Positions 1-9,699 of a stretch of DNA of 64,000 bases are shown here, one piece after another (position 1 is the first letter of the stretch; each line of letters starts with the position of its first letter). Location: assembly GCA_047967505.1 (NCBI GenBank), contig CM106538.1; one strand, 5' to 3'. The position numbers and the translations under genes are program-made. The stretch is from Dipteris shenzhenensis. Its lineage: Eukaryota > Polypodiophyta > Polypodiopsida > Gleicheniales. Below the pieces are notes generated by a model. The model searched no databases, had not been told where the DNA came from, and was given only the letters and a program-made list of their open reading frames with translations.

Positions 1-39
1 TATGCCAAACTCCAACGATTTATTAAGAAAGTAGAAACA

Positions 40-1235
40 GACACAAGTGCACCTTGCAAATCCCATGTTCTCTTTCAGCAAACCTTTACTCCAAGGCACA
101 GGAAGAGTACGGTGGCAAATGACAAACAAAAGTGTGCATGAGCACCATGCTGATTCCATGTGCCATTTGAGCAAACTTTTCAAGGAATACTCCAAAGCAC
201 AGGAAGAGTACATGATGGCACGTGACAAACAAACTTGTGCTAGAGTAAACTGGACAAGTGCTATATTATTTAAGATGCAAATGTAAAAACACTATGCAAG
301 TTGCAACTCCACCAAAGCAGGAAGCATCCCATGCCACAAAAGACCCAAGAAACTTTTTTTTAACACATCTTAATTAATATGAAAATGCAAAAGAATTAGA
401 ATGTAGGAACAGATATACACACACCATGCAAATCCCATGTGCCATTTGAGTAAACCTTTAAAGGAATACTCCAAGGCACAGGAAGAGTACATGGTGGGAA
501 ATGACAAACAAAAGTGTGCACGAGCACCATGCAAATTCCATGTGCCATTTGAGCAAGCCTTTCAAGGAATACTCCAAAGCACAGGAAGAGTACACGATGC
601 TACATGACAAACAACTTGTGCTAGAGTAAAGTGGACAAGTAAAGAGCTATATTGACTAATACACAAATGTAAAAACACTATGCAAGTTGTAGCTCCACCA
701 AAACAGGAAGCAACCCATGCCATTAAAAACCCAAGAACTTTTTTTGACCCACATAGCCTCTTATTTTAAAACCCTTAGATGCTAAATTTCAAGGATTTAT
801 AAAAAATGTAGGAACAAACACACATGCACCATTGCAAATCCCTTGTGCCATTTGAGCAAACTAGAAGAGTACATGATGGCAAACGACAATTAGAGCTATG
901 TGCGAGGACCATGCAAATTCCATGTGCCATTTCTACCTACCCTTGAATGAATACTCCAAAGCATAGGAAGAATACACAATGGCAATGATGTCAGCAGCTG
1001 AGAAAAGCACATGCACTCACCCCAATCAAACGCAGAACCAAATGTCATTTCTTCTTTCTCATCTCACCCCCCTCTCTCTCTCCAAATCACAAGAAAGATG
1101 TAGGAATGCCCAAAAATTTGTATGACTAAGAAGACAAAGCATCATATTAATTAGCATGGAAATGTAAAATCATTCCACAAAGTACTACTCCACTAAAATA
1201 AGAACCATCCTATGCCATAAAAGACCCAAGGAAGC
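40..1235. repeat. Degenerate ~385 bp repeat, about three copies
   Basis: The same ordered blocks recur: a 'tgccatttgagcaaac' block, then 'actccaa(a/g)gcacaggaagag', then a 'tgcaagttg-agctccacca' block. The last block lies near 292, 678 and 1176. The first two spacings are about 385 bp; the third unit is longer and more diverged. Short open frames here come from the repeats and show no protein family. The sequence is AT-rich and looks non-coding. Confidence 0.7.
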
Positions 1236-1276
1236 ACAATAGGTAGTAGCGTATTCGGCTAATAGAATATAAGTAT

Positions 1277-1280
1277 GGGG

Positions 1281-1325
<45 letters not shown>
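1277..1325. repeat. G-run plus (GA)n microsatellite
   Basis: A run of seven G is followed by about 21 uninterrupted GA dinucleotides, ending at 1325. It sits in AT-rich intergenic sequence. Confidence 0.95.
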
Positions 1326-1329
<4 letters not shown>

Positions 1330-1587
1330 TCAATTAGCTAACCAACCAACTATTATAATTAATAAGATCAATTAATTTAATCAATCTAAGTAATCAATTA
1401 ATTATATTTACTCAAACTATCTATGAATTAGTTGCGGTGGCTTAAACCTTAGCAGTGCATGTCCTTAGTGAATGAATGGGCCTAGATCCTTAGTCTTAGT
1501 CTTACATTTGCTCGCCATAACTTTGGAACATATAAGCCTTCACAAGACAATGTAGACCTTGTAATTCGTTACAACGATAATCAATTT

Positions 1588-2035
1588 AATGTGGTCATTG
1601 TAAGGACTTTGTAGCTTTTTAAAACAACCATATAGTTCCATGTCAAAGTAGGATAGTTTGCCATGTAGGTGTCCGCAAAGTTTATCTTGAGGCATCCAAT
1701 GGATTATAGCAACATCTATCTCGGTAGTGGAGTTCGTAGTTAAAAGAGGCAAAATCCCTAAGTAGAGATGTCTTCTTTCTTTCTTGTGATAAATAGTTAG
1801 CATAAAATTTTCAATGCTATGTGCATATGAATGGATGTACATGGTCAATATAAGGAAGTAGATGGTCCTTGTAAGAACCTATATCGATCTATATGGTCTT
1901 AGAAAGGCTTATGCAACCTAGTCAATTCAATGTGGTCATTACAAGGACTTTGTAGCTTTTTAAAAGAACCATATAGTTCCATGTCAAAGTAGAATAGTTT
2001 GTCATGCAGGTGTATGCAAAGTTTATCTTGAGGCA
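1588..2035 (-). repeat. Two 107 bp copies of a coding-like segment
   Basis: Positions 1588-1694 and 1929-2035 are near-identical direct repeats separated by 234 bp. Read on the minus strand, both are open in the same frame and encode the related peptide PQDKLC-HLH-KL-YFDMELYG-FKKLQSP, inside open frames of 102 and 63 residues. No family is recognised. It may be a duplicated fragment of a transposon or captured gene; the preserved frame is the only hint of coding origin. Confidence 0.6.
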
Positions 2036-2099
2036 AGCATTTATCCCAATTGTAAGGCAACCTCTGCACCTTTGTGAATCGTGATACCACTAGCCTGCT

Positions 2100-3450
2100 G
2101 ACCAGCGTGTTGCATCTAAGAAGAGAAACTCAATTCCCACAAATTCATATGAGAGCTTTGTAGAAGTTGAATACATCGAATCATCCTTGATGTGAATTAA
2201 GACAAGACACTTTGAACACACAGGCTTCTTGGTTAGAGTTCTTTCTCCAATACATTTTCTAAGTCCATGCAATGCATGGGTTTCTCAGCTAGTGACTACG
2301 GTAAAGGTGATGGAGTTGCTCAGGCAATGTTCCTAGCTCGCTTTATGCTCATGCCTACGTCCCCTGCACCACATAGATATAAAAGGAGGCTAGCACACTG
2401 TGGCAAACCATAACGAGCAAAGGACCTCGCAGAACTTGCTATCGTCCAACCGGAGCTAGCAACAACCTTGCCTTAGTAGGAGATGTGGAGCCGGCAATGG
2501 AAGCAATTACTAGCCAACGCAGGTCGAGAGCACGCAGTAGAGCAGATCAAAGCTCGATCAAGTACTTTGTGCCTAAAAGCACCCAAAGCACATCAAAGAT
2601 AGCTGGCCATGCAACCAATCACAAGGCAAGCCAACCAGTCTAAGCAAACTCGACCAAAACCCCACACAACTCTGGTAAAGTCCCAAAGAACTCCAGTTGG
2701 CAATTTTTGAAAAAGCTTTTCACACAACTTTCCCCACAATGCCTCGAACCTGTTTCTAAAGCACTTGACTCTAATGAGCTAGTGCTAACAAAGCATGCAA
2801 AAACCAAACCAAAACAACTAAAATACCAGAAACAACCTCCAGCATCTCAAGAGTCATCCGGAACATTCGAAGTAGCAAATCCAAATTCATATCTAATAGT
2901 AACACCCGATTCGGAGTTGCACCTAACGGGAACGTCCACAACTCCAACAATCCGGAATTAGAATCAGAATTCTCCAAATCAAAAAGTAGACTATTTGCAC
3001 ACACCTCCTGGCTCAAACTCAAAGAACGATCACTCAGTGAAACACACTCGACTAAAACACAATACACTCGTACTGCAAACCAATGAATCCCAATAAGAAG
3101 AAGCATCGCAAACCAAAGTAGTGAAATCCAACGGAACACCTAAGAGCACTACAATAAACAACAGAATCCCATGAAAGCATCGCACAGTAGCGCACAGCAG
3201 AAACCACAAGCCGCACTAAACGATACAATGAAGCCACAATAGAAACTCGAATGAAGACTCGATTGAAACGTGCCCTACATGCAACGGACAAAAGGACCAC
3301 GCAAAACCCCTCCGTCAAACCCTCCATAGCAAGAAAAGTGCCACGTATCACCCGGCCCGTGGCCGCGGCTGCTTGCCACACGGCCACGGCCGCTGCTTGC
3401 CACATGGCCACGGCCTCTGGAGAGCAATTGCCCTCCAACAGCGCAGTTCA
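2100..3450. other. Upstream region of PPR gene A, no confident gene
   Basis: The region holds a TATA-like tataaaag at 2378-2385, followed by a long A- and C-rich stretch. A plus-strand open frame at 2707-2961 (84 residues, Ser/Thr/Pro/Lys-rich) has no recognisable domain. At 3357-3420 there is a GC-rich 24 bp repeat (ggccacggccgctgcttgcca type, ~2.5 units). It could be the 5' leader of the PPR gene or an old LTR; the sequence does not decide. Confidence 0.4.
2378..2385 (+). promoter_or_regulatory. TATA-box-like motif
   Basis: A tataaaag motif stands in a GC-moderate context 1.15 kb upstream of the PPR gene A start. No independent evidence shows it is used. Confidence 0.25.
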
Positions 3451-3524
3451 CTTTGCCAACTGCCTTCACAGTTCACATGCCAATGCTTTCGTTTTTGTGG
3501 ACACAGCGACACACGCTCCAGATT

Positions 3525-6500
3525 ATGGAGACTGTAAACAATGCCATGCACAGCCCCATAGCAGAACCGCAAGAGCTAAGCTTAGAGGAGGCACTCGCTT
3601 CATTGGAACGCACACCCCATCCGCCTTCGGTTGAAAACTTGACATGCATCTTGCGCAAGTGCAGAAAATACAAAAATCCAGCGTTAGCCCTGCGCTTGCA
3701 TGCCTACCTGCGCAAAGGTGGGCTGGAAGCTCATAACTCACTCGGGAACTATCTTGTCCCAGTGTTAGTGGAAGTTGGAAGCATGTGTGATGCCCAGCAG
3801 GTTTTTGATAGGTTGGTTGATCGGAATGAGTATTCCTGGACTTCTCTCATTACCGGATATATTGAATGTGGGGAGTTACACCATGCCTTTGTACTGCACC
3901 AAAAAATGCAGGAGGATTGTGTACATCCTAGTGGGTATACTTTCGTAGCCTTACTAAAGGCTTGTGCCAGGCTGAAAGATAAACAAAGAGGCCGAGAAAT
4001 ACATGCTCAAATTACGAGAATGGGGTTGTTGGAAATAAATCCTTTTGTTGGTAGCACCTTGGTTGATATGTATGCCAAGTGTGGCTTGCTTGCAAAAGCA
4101 CAGGAAGTGTTTGACAAACTTCCTGTTCGAGATGCAGTCTCCTGGAACGCACTTATCGCAGGGTATGCTGAACATGAGCTTGGTCAGGACGCACTGAACT
4201 GTTTCAAACAGATGCAATTAGAGGGCGTCTCTCCTGATGCGGTTACATTCATTTGCAGCTTGAAAGCTTGTGGCAGCATAGGAGCCATAGACAAGGGCCG
4301 AGAAATACATGCTGAGATTGCAAGAAAGGGGTTGTTGCAAAGAGCTCCTTCTGTTGGTAACACCTTGGTTGATATGTATGCCAATTGTGGCTTGCTTGCA
4401 ACTGCACAGGAAGTGTTCAACAAACTTTCAGTTCAAAATATAGTCTCATGGAATGTACTTATCGCAGGGTATGCTGAACATGACCTTGGTCAGGAGGCTC
4501 TCAACTGTTTCGAACATATGCGATTGGGAGGTGTCCCTCCTGATGCGGTCACGTTTGTTTGCAGCTTGAAAGCTTGTGGCAGCATAGGAGCCATAGACAA
4601 GGGCCAAGAAATACATGCTGAGATTGCGAGAAAGGGGTTGTTGGAAAGAAATCCTTTTGTTGGTAGCACATTGGTTTATATGTATGCCAAGTGTGGCTTG
4701 CTTGCAAATGCACAGGAAGTGTTCAACAAACTTCCAGTTCAAAATGCAGTCTCCTGGAATGCACTTATCGCAGGGTATGCTGAACATGACCTCGGTCAAG
4801 ACGCACTGAATTGTTTCGAAGAGATGCAATTGGAGGGTGTCTCTCCAAGTGCGGTCACATTTGTTTGCAGCTTGAAAGCTTGTGGCAGCATAGGAGCCAT
4901 AGACAAGGGCCGAGAAATACATGCTGAGATTGCAGGAAAGGGGTTCGAAATAAATCCTTTTGTTGGTAACACCTTGGTTGATATGTACGCCAAATGTGGC
5001 TTGCTTGCAAAAGCACAGGAAGTGTTTGACAAACTTTCAGTTCGAGATGCAGTCTCATGGAATGCACTTATCGCAGGGTATGCTGAACATGACCTTGGTC
5101 AGGATGCAATGAACTATTTCGAACAGATGCGATCTGAGGGTGTCTCTCCTGATGCGCACACATTTGTTTGCAGCTTGAAGGCCTGTAGCAACATGGGAGC
5201 CATAGACAAGGGCTTAGAAATACATGCTGAGATTGTCAGAAAGGGGTTCTTGGAAATAAATCCTTTTGTTGGTAACACCTTGGTTGATATGTATGCCAAT
5301 TGTGGCTTGGTTGCAAATGCACAGGAAGTGTTCGACAAACTTCCAGTTCGAGATGCAGTCTCCTGGAATGCACTTATCGCAGGGTACACTGAAAATGACC
5401 TTGGTCAGGAGGCACTGAGCTGTTTTGAACAGATGAGATTGGAGGGTGTCTTTCCTGATGCAGTCACATTTGTTAGCAGCTTGAAAGCGTGTGGCAGCGT
5501 AGGAGCCATAGACGAGGGCCGAGAAATACATGCTGATATTGCAAGAAAGGGGTTGGTCGAAGGAAATCTTTTTGTTGGTAGCAGCTTGGTTGATATGTAT
5601 GCCAAGTGTGGCTTCCTTGCAAAAGCACGGGAAGTGTTTGACAAACTTCCTATTCGTGATACAGTCTCATGGAATGCACTTATCGCAGGGTATGCTGAAC
5701 ATGACCTTGGTCAGGATGCACTGAACTGTTTTGAACAGATGCAATGGGAGGGGGTCTCTCCTGATGTGGTCACATTTGTTTGCAGCTTGAAAGCTTGTGG
5801 CAGCATAGGAGCCATAGACAAGGGTCGAGAAATACATACTGAAATTGCTAGAAAGGGGTTGTTGGAAAGAGATCCTTTTATTGGTAGCACATTGGTTGAT
5901 ATGTATGCCAAGTGTGGCTTGCTTGCAATTGCACAGGAAGTGTTTGACAAACTTCCAGTCCGAGATGCAGTCTCATGGAATGCACTTATTGCAGGGTATG
6001 CTGAACATGACCTTGGTCAGGATGCACTGAACTGTTTCGAACAGATGCAATCGGAGGGCGTCTCTCCTGATGCGGTCACATTTGTTTGCAGCTTGAAAGC
6101 TTGTGGCAGCATAGGAGCCATAGACAAGGGCCAAGAAATACATGCTCAGATTGCGGGAAAGGGGTTTTTGGAAAGAGATCCTTTTGTTGCTAGCACCTTG
6201 GTTGATATGTATGCAAAGTGTGGCTTGCTTGCAAAAGCACAGGAAGTGTTTGACAAACTTCTAGTTCCAGATGCAGTCTCGTGGAATGCACTTATCGCAG
6301 GGTATGCCCAGCTAGGAGAGAGTGATAAGGTTTTTCTTATACTTGACAGAATGAGAGCAGAAGACATAAAACCAGTTGGGGTCACATTCCTTAGCATTCT
6401 TACTGTATGCAGTCACACAGGTCTAGTGGAGAAAGGCCAGACATATTTTGAGGCCATGAGCAAAGACTATGGCATCACTCCAACTATTGAGCACCATAAT

Positions 6501-6878
6501 TGCATGGTTGATCTCCTTGGCCGTGCCGGCCAATTAGACAAGGCAGTAGTGATGATAAAGAAGATGCCGTTCAATCCTAATCTCGTGTTGTGGCGTACTG
6601 TGTTGGGTGCTTGTCGGAAGTGGGGGAATGTGGAGCTTGGAAGGTGGGCCTTTGAACATGCAGTGGAATTGGATAAAAAGGATGCTGCAGCTTATGTCTT
6701 GATGTCTAACATTTATGCAGATGCTCACATGCAGGAGGATGCTAAGCAGGTTGAGTTAATGAGATTAAATGAACAACCATGGAAGAAGGCAGGACAGAGT
6801 TGGACTGATGTTGGCGGAATTGTGCATTCATTTTTGGTAGGGATACAGGACCTTCCCAAAGCATCTGTATATATGTGA
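3525..6878 (+). CDS. PLS-class PPR protein, locus A (DYW tail lost)
   Basis: A long RNA-binding pentatricopeptide repeat protein of the plant PLS class; family members act in mitochondria or plastids, mainly in C-to-U RNA editing. The open frame runs back to 3453, but METVNNAMHS at 3525 is the likely start because loci B and C begin with the same MET(A/V) block. This gives 1117 residues. Order: N-terminal L and S motifs (1-100); one diverged P-L-S triplet beginning NEYSWTSL (101-202); seven near-identical 102-residue P-L-S triplets (203 to ~915); a final P2-L2-S2-type block; then E1/E2 (LGACRKWGNVELG, AAYVLMSNIYADAHM). The frame ends abruptly after HSFLVG: compared with locus B a G is missing from the gtagggg run, so the product reads 13 unrelated residues and stops. 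No organellar targeting sequence is obvious, and a PDF-type N-terminus seen at locus C is absent here. It may be a functional E-type PPR or a young pseudogene. Confidence 0.85.
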   Translation: METVNNAMHSPIAEPQELSLEEALASLERTPHPPSVENLTCILRKCRKYKNPALALRLHAYLRKGGLEAHNSLGNYLVPVLVEVGSMCDAQQVFDRLVDRNEYSWTSLITGYIECGELHHAFVLHQKMQEDCVHPSGYTFVALLKACARLKDKQRGREIHAQITRMGLLEINPFVGSTLVDMYAKCGLLAKAQEVFDKLPVRDAVSWNALIAGYAEHELGQDALNCFKQMQLEGVSPDAVTFICSLKACGSIGAIDKGREIHAEIARKGLLQRAPSVGNTLVDMYANCGLLATAQEVFNKLSVQNIVSWNVLIAGYAEHDLGQEALNCFEHMRLGGVPPDAVTFVCSLKACGSIGAIDKGQEIHAEIARKGLLERNPFVGSTLVYMYAKCGLLANAQEVFNKLPVQNAVSWNALIAGYAEHDLGQDALNCFEEMQLEGVSPSAVTFVCSLKACGSIGAIDKGREIHAEIAGKGFEINPFVGNTLVDMYAKCGLLAKAQEVFDKLSVRDAVSWNALIAGYAEHDLGQDAMNYFEQMRSEGVSPDAHTFVCSLKACSNMGAIDKGLEIHAEIVRKGFLEINPFVGNTLVDMYANCGLVANAQEVFDKLPVRDAVSWNALIAGYTENDLGQEALSCFEQMRLEGVFPDAVTFVSSLKACGSVGAIDEGREIHADIARKGLVEGNLFVGSSLVDMYAKCGFLAKAREVFDKLPIRDTVSWNALIAGYAEHDLGQDALNCFEQMQWEGVSPDVVTFVCSLKACGSIGAIDKGREIHTEIARKGLLERDPFIGSTLVDMYAKCGLLAIAQEVFDKLPVRDAVSWNALIAGYAEHDLGQDALNCFEQMQSEGVSPDAVTFVCSLKACGSIGAIDKGQEIHAQIAGKGFLERDPFVASTLVDMYAKCGLLAKAQEVFDKLLVPDAVSWNALIAGYAQLGESDKVFLILDRMRAEDIKPVGVTFLSILTVCSHTGLVEKGQTYFEAMSKDYGITPTIEHHNCMVDLLGRAGQLDKAVVMIKKMPFNPNLVLWRTVLGACRKWGNVELGRWAFEHAVELDKKDAAAYVLMSNIYADAHMQEDAKQVELMRLNEQPWKKAGQSWTDVGGIVHSFLVGIQDLPKASVYM
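4131..6269 (+). repeat. Seven tandem 306 bp PPR modules
   Basis: The landmark cttgaaagc(t/g)tg recurs at about 4261, 4567, 4873, 5176, 5482, 5788 and 6094, spacing 306, 306, 303, 306, 306 and 306 bp. Each unit encodes one P-L-S triplet of 102 residues starting (D/N)-x-VSWN-LIAGY and ending VF(D/N)KL-V. The 303 bp spacing is a one-codon loss in the third unit (GKGFEINPF). Identity is far above what is normal between motifs within one PPR protein, so the units arose by recent in-frame tandem duplication or homogenisation. Confidence 0.93.
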
Positions 6879-7085
6879 AGCTAGAAGATATTTCTTTCAA
6901 AAAAAGGGAAGAAGGATATGTACCAGATTTGCATTGGCTGTCCTAGGACATGTCTGATAATCTAAAGGAATTTGAGTAATATCGGCACAGTGAGAAGTTG
7001 TCTATCGCTTGTGCCCTGAATAATACAACCAAGGGGGAAAACCATACACGACATAAGGTTTGCAAGGCTGTCATTCGGCTACAGC
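6879..7085 (+). pseudogene. Decayed DYW domain of PPR locus A
   Basis: Directly after the truncating stop, conceptual translation still shows KLEDISFKK-EEGYVPD, then DMSDNLKEFE and RHSEKLSIACAL. These are the order and spacing of the PG-box/DYW region. Stops interrupt it after LHWLS and after LKEFE. Beyond the HSE motif it becomes unrecognisable where the CxxCH zinc site and terminal DYW should be. The HSE catalytic motif is present but out of frame with the PPR array. This is a relic, not a separate gene. Confidence 0.8.
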
Positions 7086-7950
7086 ACTTATATCGAAAGT
7101 AGAGTAGCGAACTAGGGGAATGAAAGGAGGAAAGTGGTTGGGATCGTGTGTGCTTTAGTGAACAAGGTTGTGAATCTGTCGTTTAAATCAAGCAATTTTT
7201 AGAAATCCAGTCTCCTTATTCTCCATGTCAGTAGACCTCGATTTGATTTCTGCAAATTACAGTTTGTGACGTTTTCATGATTCTGTTAAGTGTGGTGTTT
7301 GCATTTTTTCTTATTACAGATTCGTCCCCAGTATAGTGAATTCCCTTGTTAAAGTGGACAAAGTCTTCTATGAGCTAGTTCTAGTATTGTGAGTTTTGAG
7401 GTTTGTTACTAAGGCTATTATATTTTGTATCTTTGTGTGCTTAAGAAGGTGTTAACTTATTATGTACTGAGGCATGTATCTTTGATCAATCTTTTTATGT
7501 CATGATGATACGATATACCGTTTGAGTTAAAATGATTATCGTTCTCCCATAGGTGGCTATATTCGTTTGGATGAATTTGTGCAACCAGGTATTTTAGGTA
7601 CCCTAAGTACTGCTAAGACATTTCTAGAGTACTTCAGCCATACCATCAAGCAGAGATTTGTAAGAATATTACAATGGTATGGTTATGTAAGCTAACTCTA
7701 CTTAGGTCAATCCAGTCACATAATCCAAAACTCTGTCTTTTCAATCATTTGTTCAAGGAAGTTTTGCTCTTCCAGTTTGTATGAACTGACTCCGGTTTCC
7801 CCTTTAGTCAACTTCCTATAGGCCTCAAGTGCACTAAGTATGACACAACTTGATGGTACAGTTGTAGACAAGACATGGGAAACCTCATTTGTTTGTGCTC
7901 TACGAGGCTTGATATTGCCTATTCTACAAGGTTGCTCTATTAGTTTAGCA
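7086..7950. other. 3' flank of PPR locus A
   Basis: AT-rich sequence colinear with the 3' flank of locus B. No open frame of note except a small minus-strand frame at 7716-7961 with no recognised family. It probably contains the former 3' UTR. Confidence 0.5.
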
Positions 7951-8375
7951 TTGTGCCACAATCACACATTGAAATGCAGTCAAAAGTGTTATTAGATATG
8001 TACATGGCACTCTCAATTTCGGTCTGCATTATGCTAGAGATTGGGACATTGACCTTCTTGGGCACACAAACCATGACTGGTCTCAAGGACATTGATGACC
8101 GAAAATTCACTTTTGGCTATTGTTTCTCATTGAGTTCAGCTTGCATTTCATGGCTGAGCAAGTGAGGGTCTCTCTTTCATCTAGTGAAGCGAAATATAAG
8201 CAGCAATCCAACCCCTATGGGCTGCATGTGCTTAAGGAGTTAAAACACTATCTACATCATTCAAAATACAGTGTGGCCACTCCACTTATTGTGACAGTCA
8301 AAGTTGCATCGCCATAGCAAAAACTATCATCGTTCATGCTCACATGAACCATATTGAAAATAATTAGCATTATTG
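7951..8375 (+). pseudogene. Copia RNase H remnant
   Basis: Frames read IDDRKFTFGYCFSLSSACIS, then VSLSSSEAKY, then SCIAIAK and HIENN. These are the ordered C-terminal RNase H motifs of plant Ty1/Copia (STSGYxFxLG, LSSxEAEY, SxxAIxxxxNPxxHxRTKHI). Frameshifts and stops separate them, so it is dead. Related copies lie at 31840-32240 and 32342-32890. Confidence 0.75.
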
Positions 8376-8399
8376 GCCTCACTTTTTCCATCCAAGGAC

Positions 8400-9040
8400 A
8401 ACTAAAACCCCTTCTAGTGATACATTTGTACACCTTTAAGAAGGATTTGGGGATGAGAGATGTACAAAAAATAACAATCTCGGGTTGAAATAGGACATTG
8501 TTTTATTAATATATGTGCTAACATTGGAAATCCTCATAATAAGAGTTGATTAAACAAATTTGCAAAAACTGAGACAACTCAGGGCAAGAAAAACAACCAT
8601 TCTATGCTTAAAGTATGGGAAATGGTATTTCATTGCATGTCCATTTAACCATGAGGAAAGAAATTTGAACTATATGCTTACAGCTGACTTTTCTATACTG
8701 CTTGTTTATTTACAAGCATGCTAAAGATACAAGCTTGCAAGATTGTTACTCGAAGTGACACAATTTTTCTTTCTTCTAGCACCTCCTTACATGCTAATTT
8801 ACATGCTTCAACAATCCAATGCCAATAAAAGTTTTGAGCTTTACTAAAACATATACATTACAATACAATAAAGCATTGGGCATGAAACATGCCGCAATGG
8901 TGCTCTAGGAGGTAGGTAGTATGTAAAGGAATCAATACTTGGACGACCTGCAAAGAGTACATGGGTAATATGTGGATGCAAAGGAGAAAAGGAGATGATC
9001 TAACACACACAGTATGTTTATGAACCATTGTATTCCATTA
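8400..9040. other. AT-rich stretch with no gene seen
   Basis: No coding frame, RNA gene or clear repeat was recognised. It lies between two Copia scraps and probably represents decayed transposon sequence. Confidence 0.4.
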
Positions 9041-9149
9041 CGGGGAGATAGCACATTACAGCCTTTACCCTCAACTACATTCCCTTGTCACAATCTACAA
9101 GAAAGGACTTTAAGTCCATTTACGCAAATGCTTTCAAGAAGCATGGATG

Positions 9150-9480
9150 TTTTTATCAAAGTTTCCCCAAAATACACATTTTATAGCCCTTGGCTCTAAC
9201 TTCTTCCTTAACTCATTTGGCACATGCACATAACAAATGGAACCAAACACCTTCAAATAAGCCAAGGTTAAGCCAAGGTTGGCTTGTACCCATAAAGCTT
9301 TTCAAAAGGTGTCAACCCATGTATGGCATCCGTTGGTGTTCTATTCATGATATGCACGGCTACATGCACCGCTTCATCCCAAAAAATCAATGGTGTATTC
9401 ATTTCATCCATCATGGCTCTAGCCATGTCACCAATCACCCTATTCTTTTTTACCCATCTCTTAATGCCTTGGCCATATAG
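9150..9480 (-). pseudogene. Copia integrase C-terminal fragment
   Basis: The minus strand reads NRVIGDMARAMMDEMNTPLI, FWDEAVHVAVHIMNRTPT, and HGLTPFEKLYGYKP. It then continues YLKVFGSICYVHVPNELR in a shifted frame. This is the region after the catalytic Glu of Ty1/Copia integrase. The upstream catalytic core and downstream RT are absent, so this is a fragment cut at both ends. Confidence 0.85.
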
Positions 9481-9593
9481 AAACTGATAGTGACAGTGAG
9501 AGAGGGAGAGAGAGAGAGAGGAGTGCACTCGATATAGCTGCCTATACAGTAAGTTGTATTGAACATGAACATGAAGATATACATGTGAATCCC

Positions 9594-9618
9594 TTAGGGT
9601 TAGGGTTAGGGTTAAGGT
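9594..9618 (+). repeat. Short (ttaggg)3 tract
   Basis: Three tandem ttaggg units are followed by a ttaagg variant. The usual land-plant telomere unit is tttaggg, and three units are far too few for a telomere or for a confident interstitial telomeric site. Confidence 0.6.
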
Positions 9619-9643
9619 TTGGCCCTAATGCCCTAGAGGTATG

Positions 9644-9676
9644 GTGCAATTTACAACACCCCCTTTTAAATTGCAC
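9644..9676. other. Perfect 10 bp inverted repeat
   Basis: gtgcaattta and taaattgcac flank a 13 bp C-rich loop. The surrounding sequence ('caacaccccc', repeated AGGG) resembles the LTR end of a Copia-type element, in keeping with the adjacent integrase fragment. The function is unknown. Confidence 0.5.
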
Positions 9677-9699
9677 TGGGTAAGTAGAGGGTGCATGTA

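Larger units (their letters stand above)
3448..8400 (+). repeat. Segmental duplication block 1 (pairs with 27533-32240)
   Basis: Homology to the second block starts in the 5' flank (tttgc(c/t)aactgccttcaca), runs through the PPR gene, and continues through the 3' flank. Examples are 'agtgaacaaggttgtgaatctgt' and 'tgttaagtgtggtgtttgca'. It also includes a Copia RNase H remnant at 7.95-8.37 kb. The two blocks are in direct orientation about 24 kb apart. They differ in PPR module number, and block 2 has a transposon insertion. Confidence 0.85.

Noticed and set aside
4446-4922. Long minus-strand frames opposite PPR genes (also 28186-28848 -, 56632-57190 +, 57259-57792 +)
   Set aside because: They repeat with the 306 bp module period and are antisense shadows of the PPR arrays.
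6879-7085. Second exon restoring the DYW domain of locus A through an intron
   Set aside because: The homology runs straight on at the DNA level with no inserted sequence; stops and base losses explain it better than splicing.
9594-9618. Telomeric repeat
   Set aside because: Only three ttaggg units, not the usual plant unit, within transposon-like sequence.
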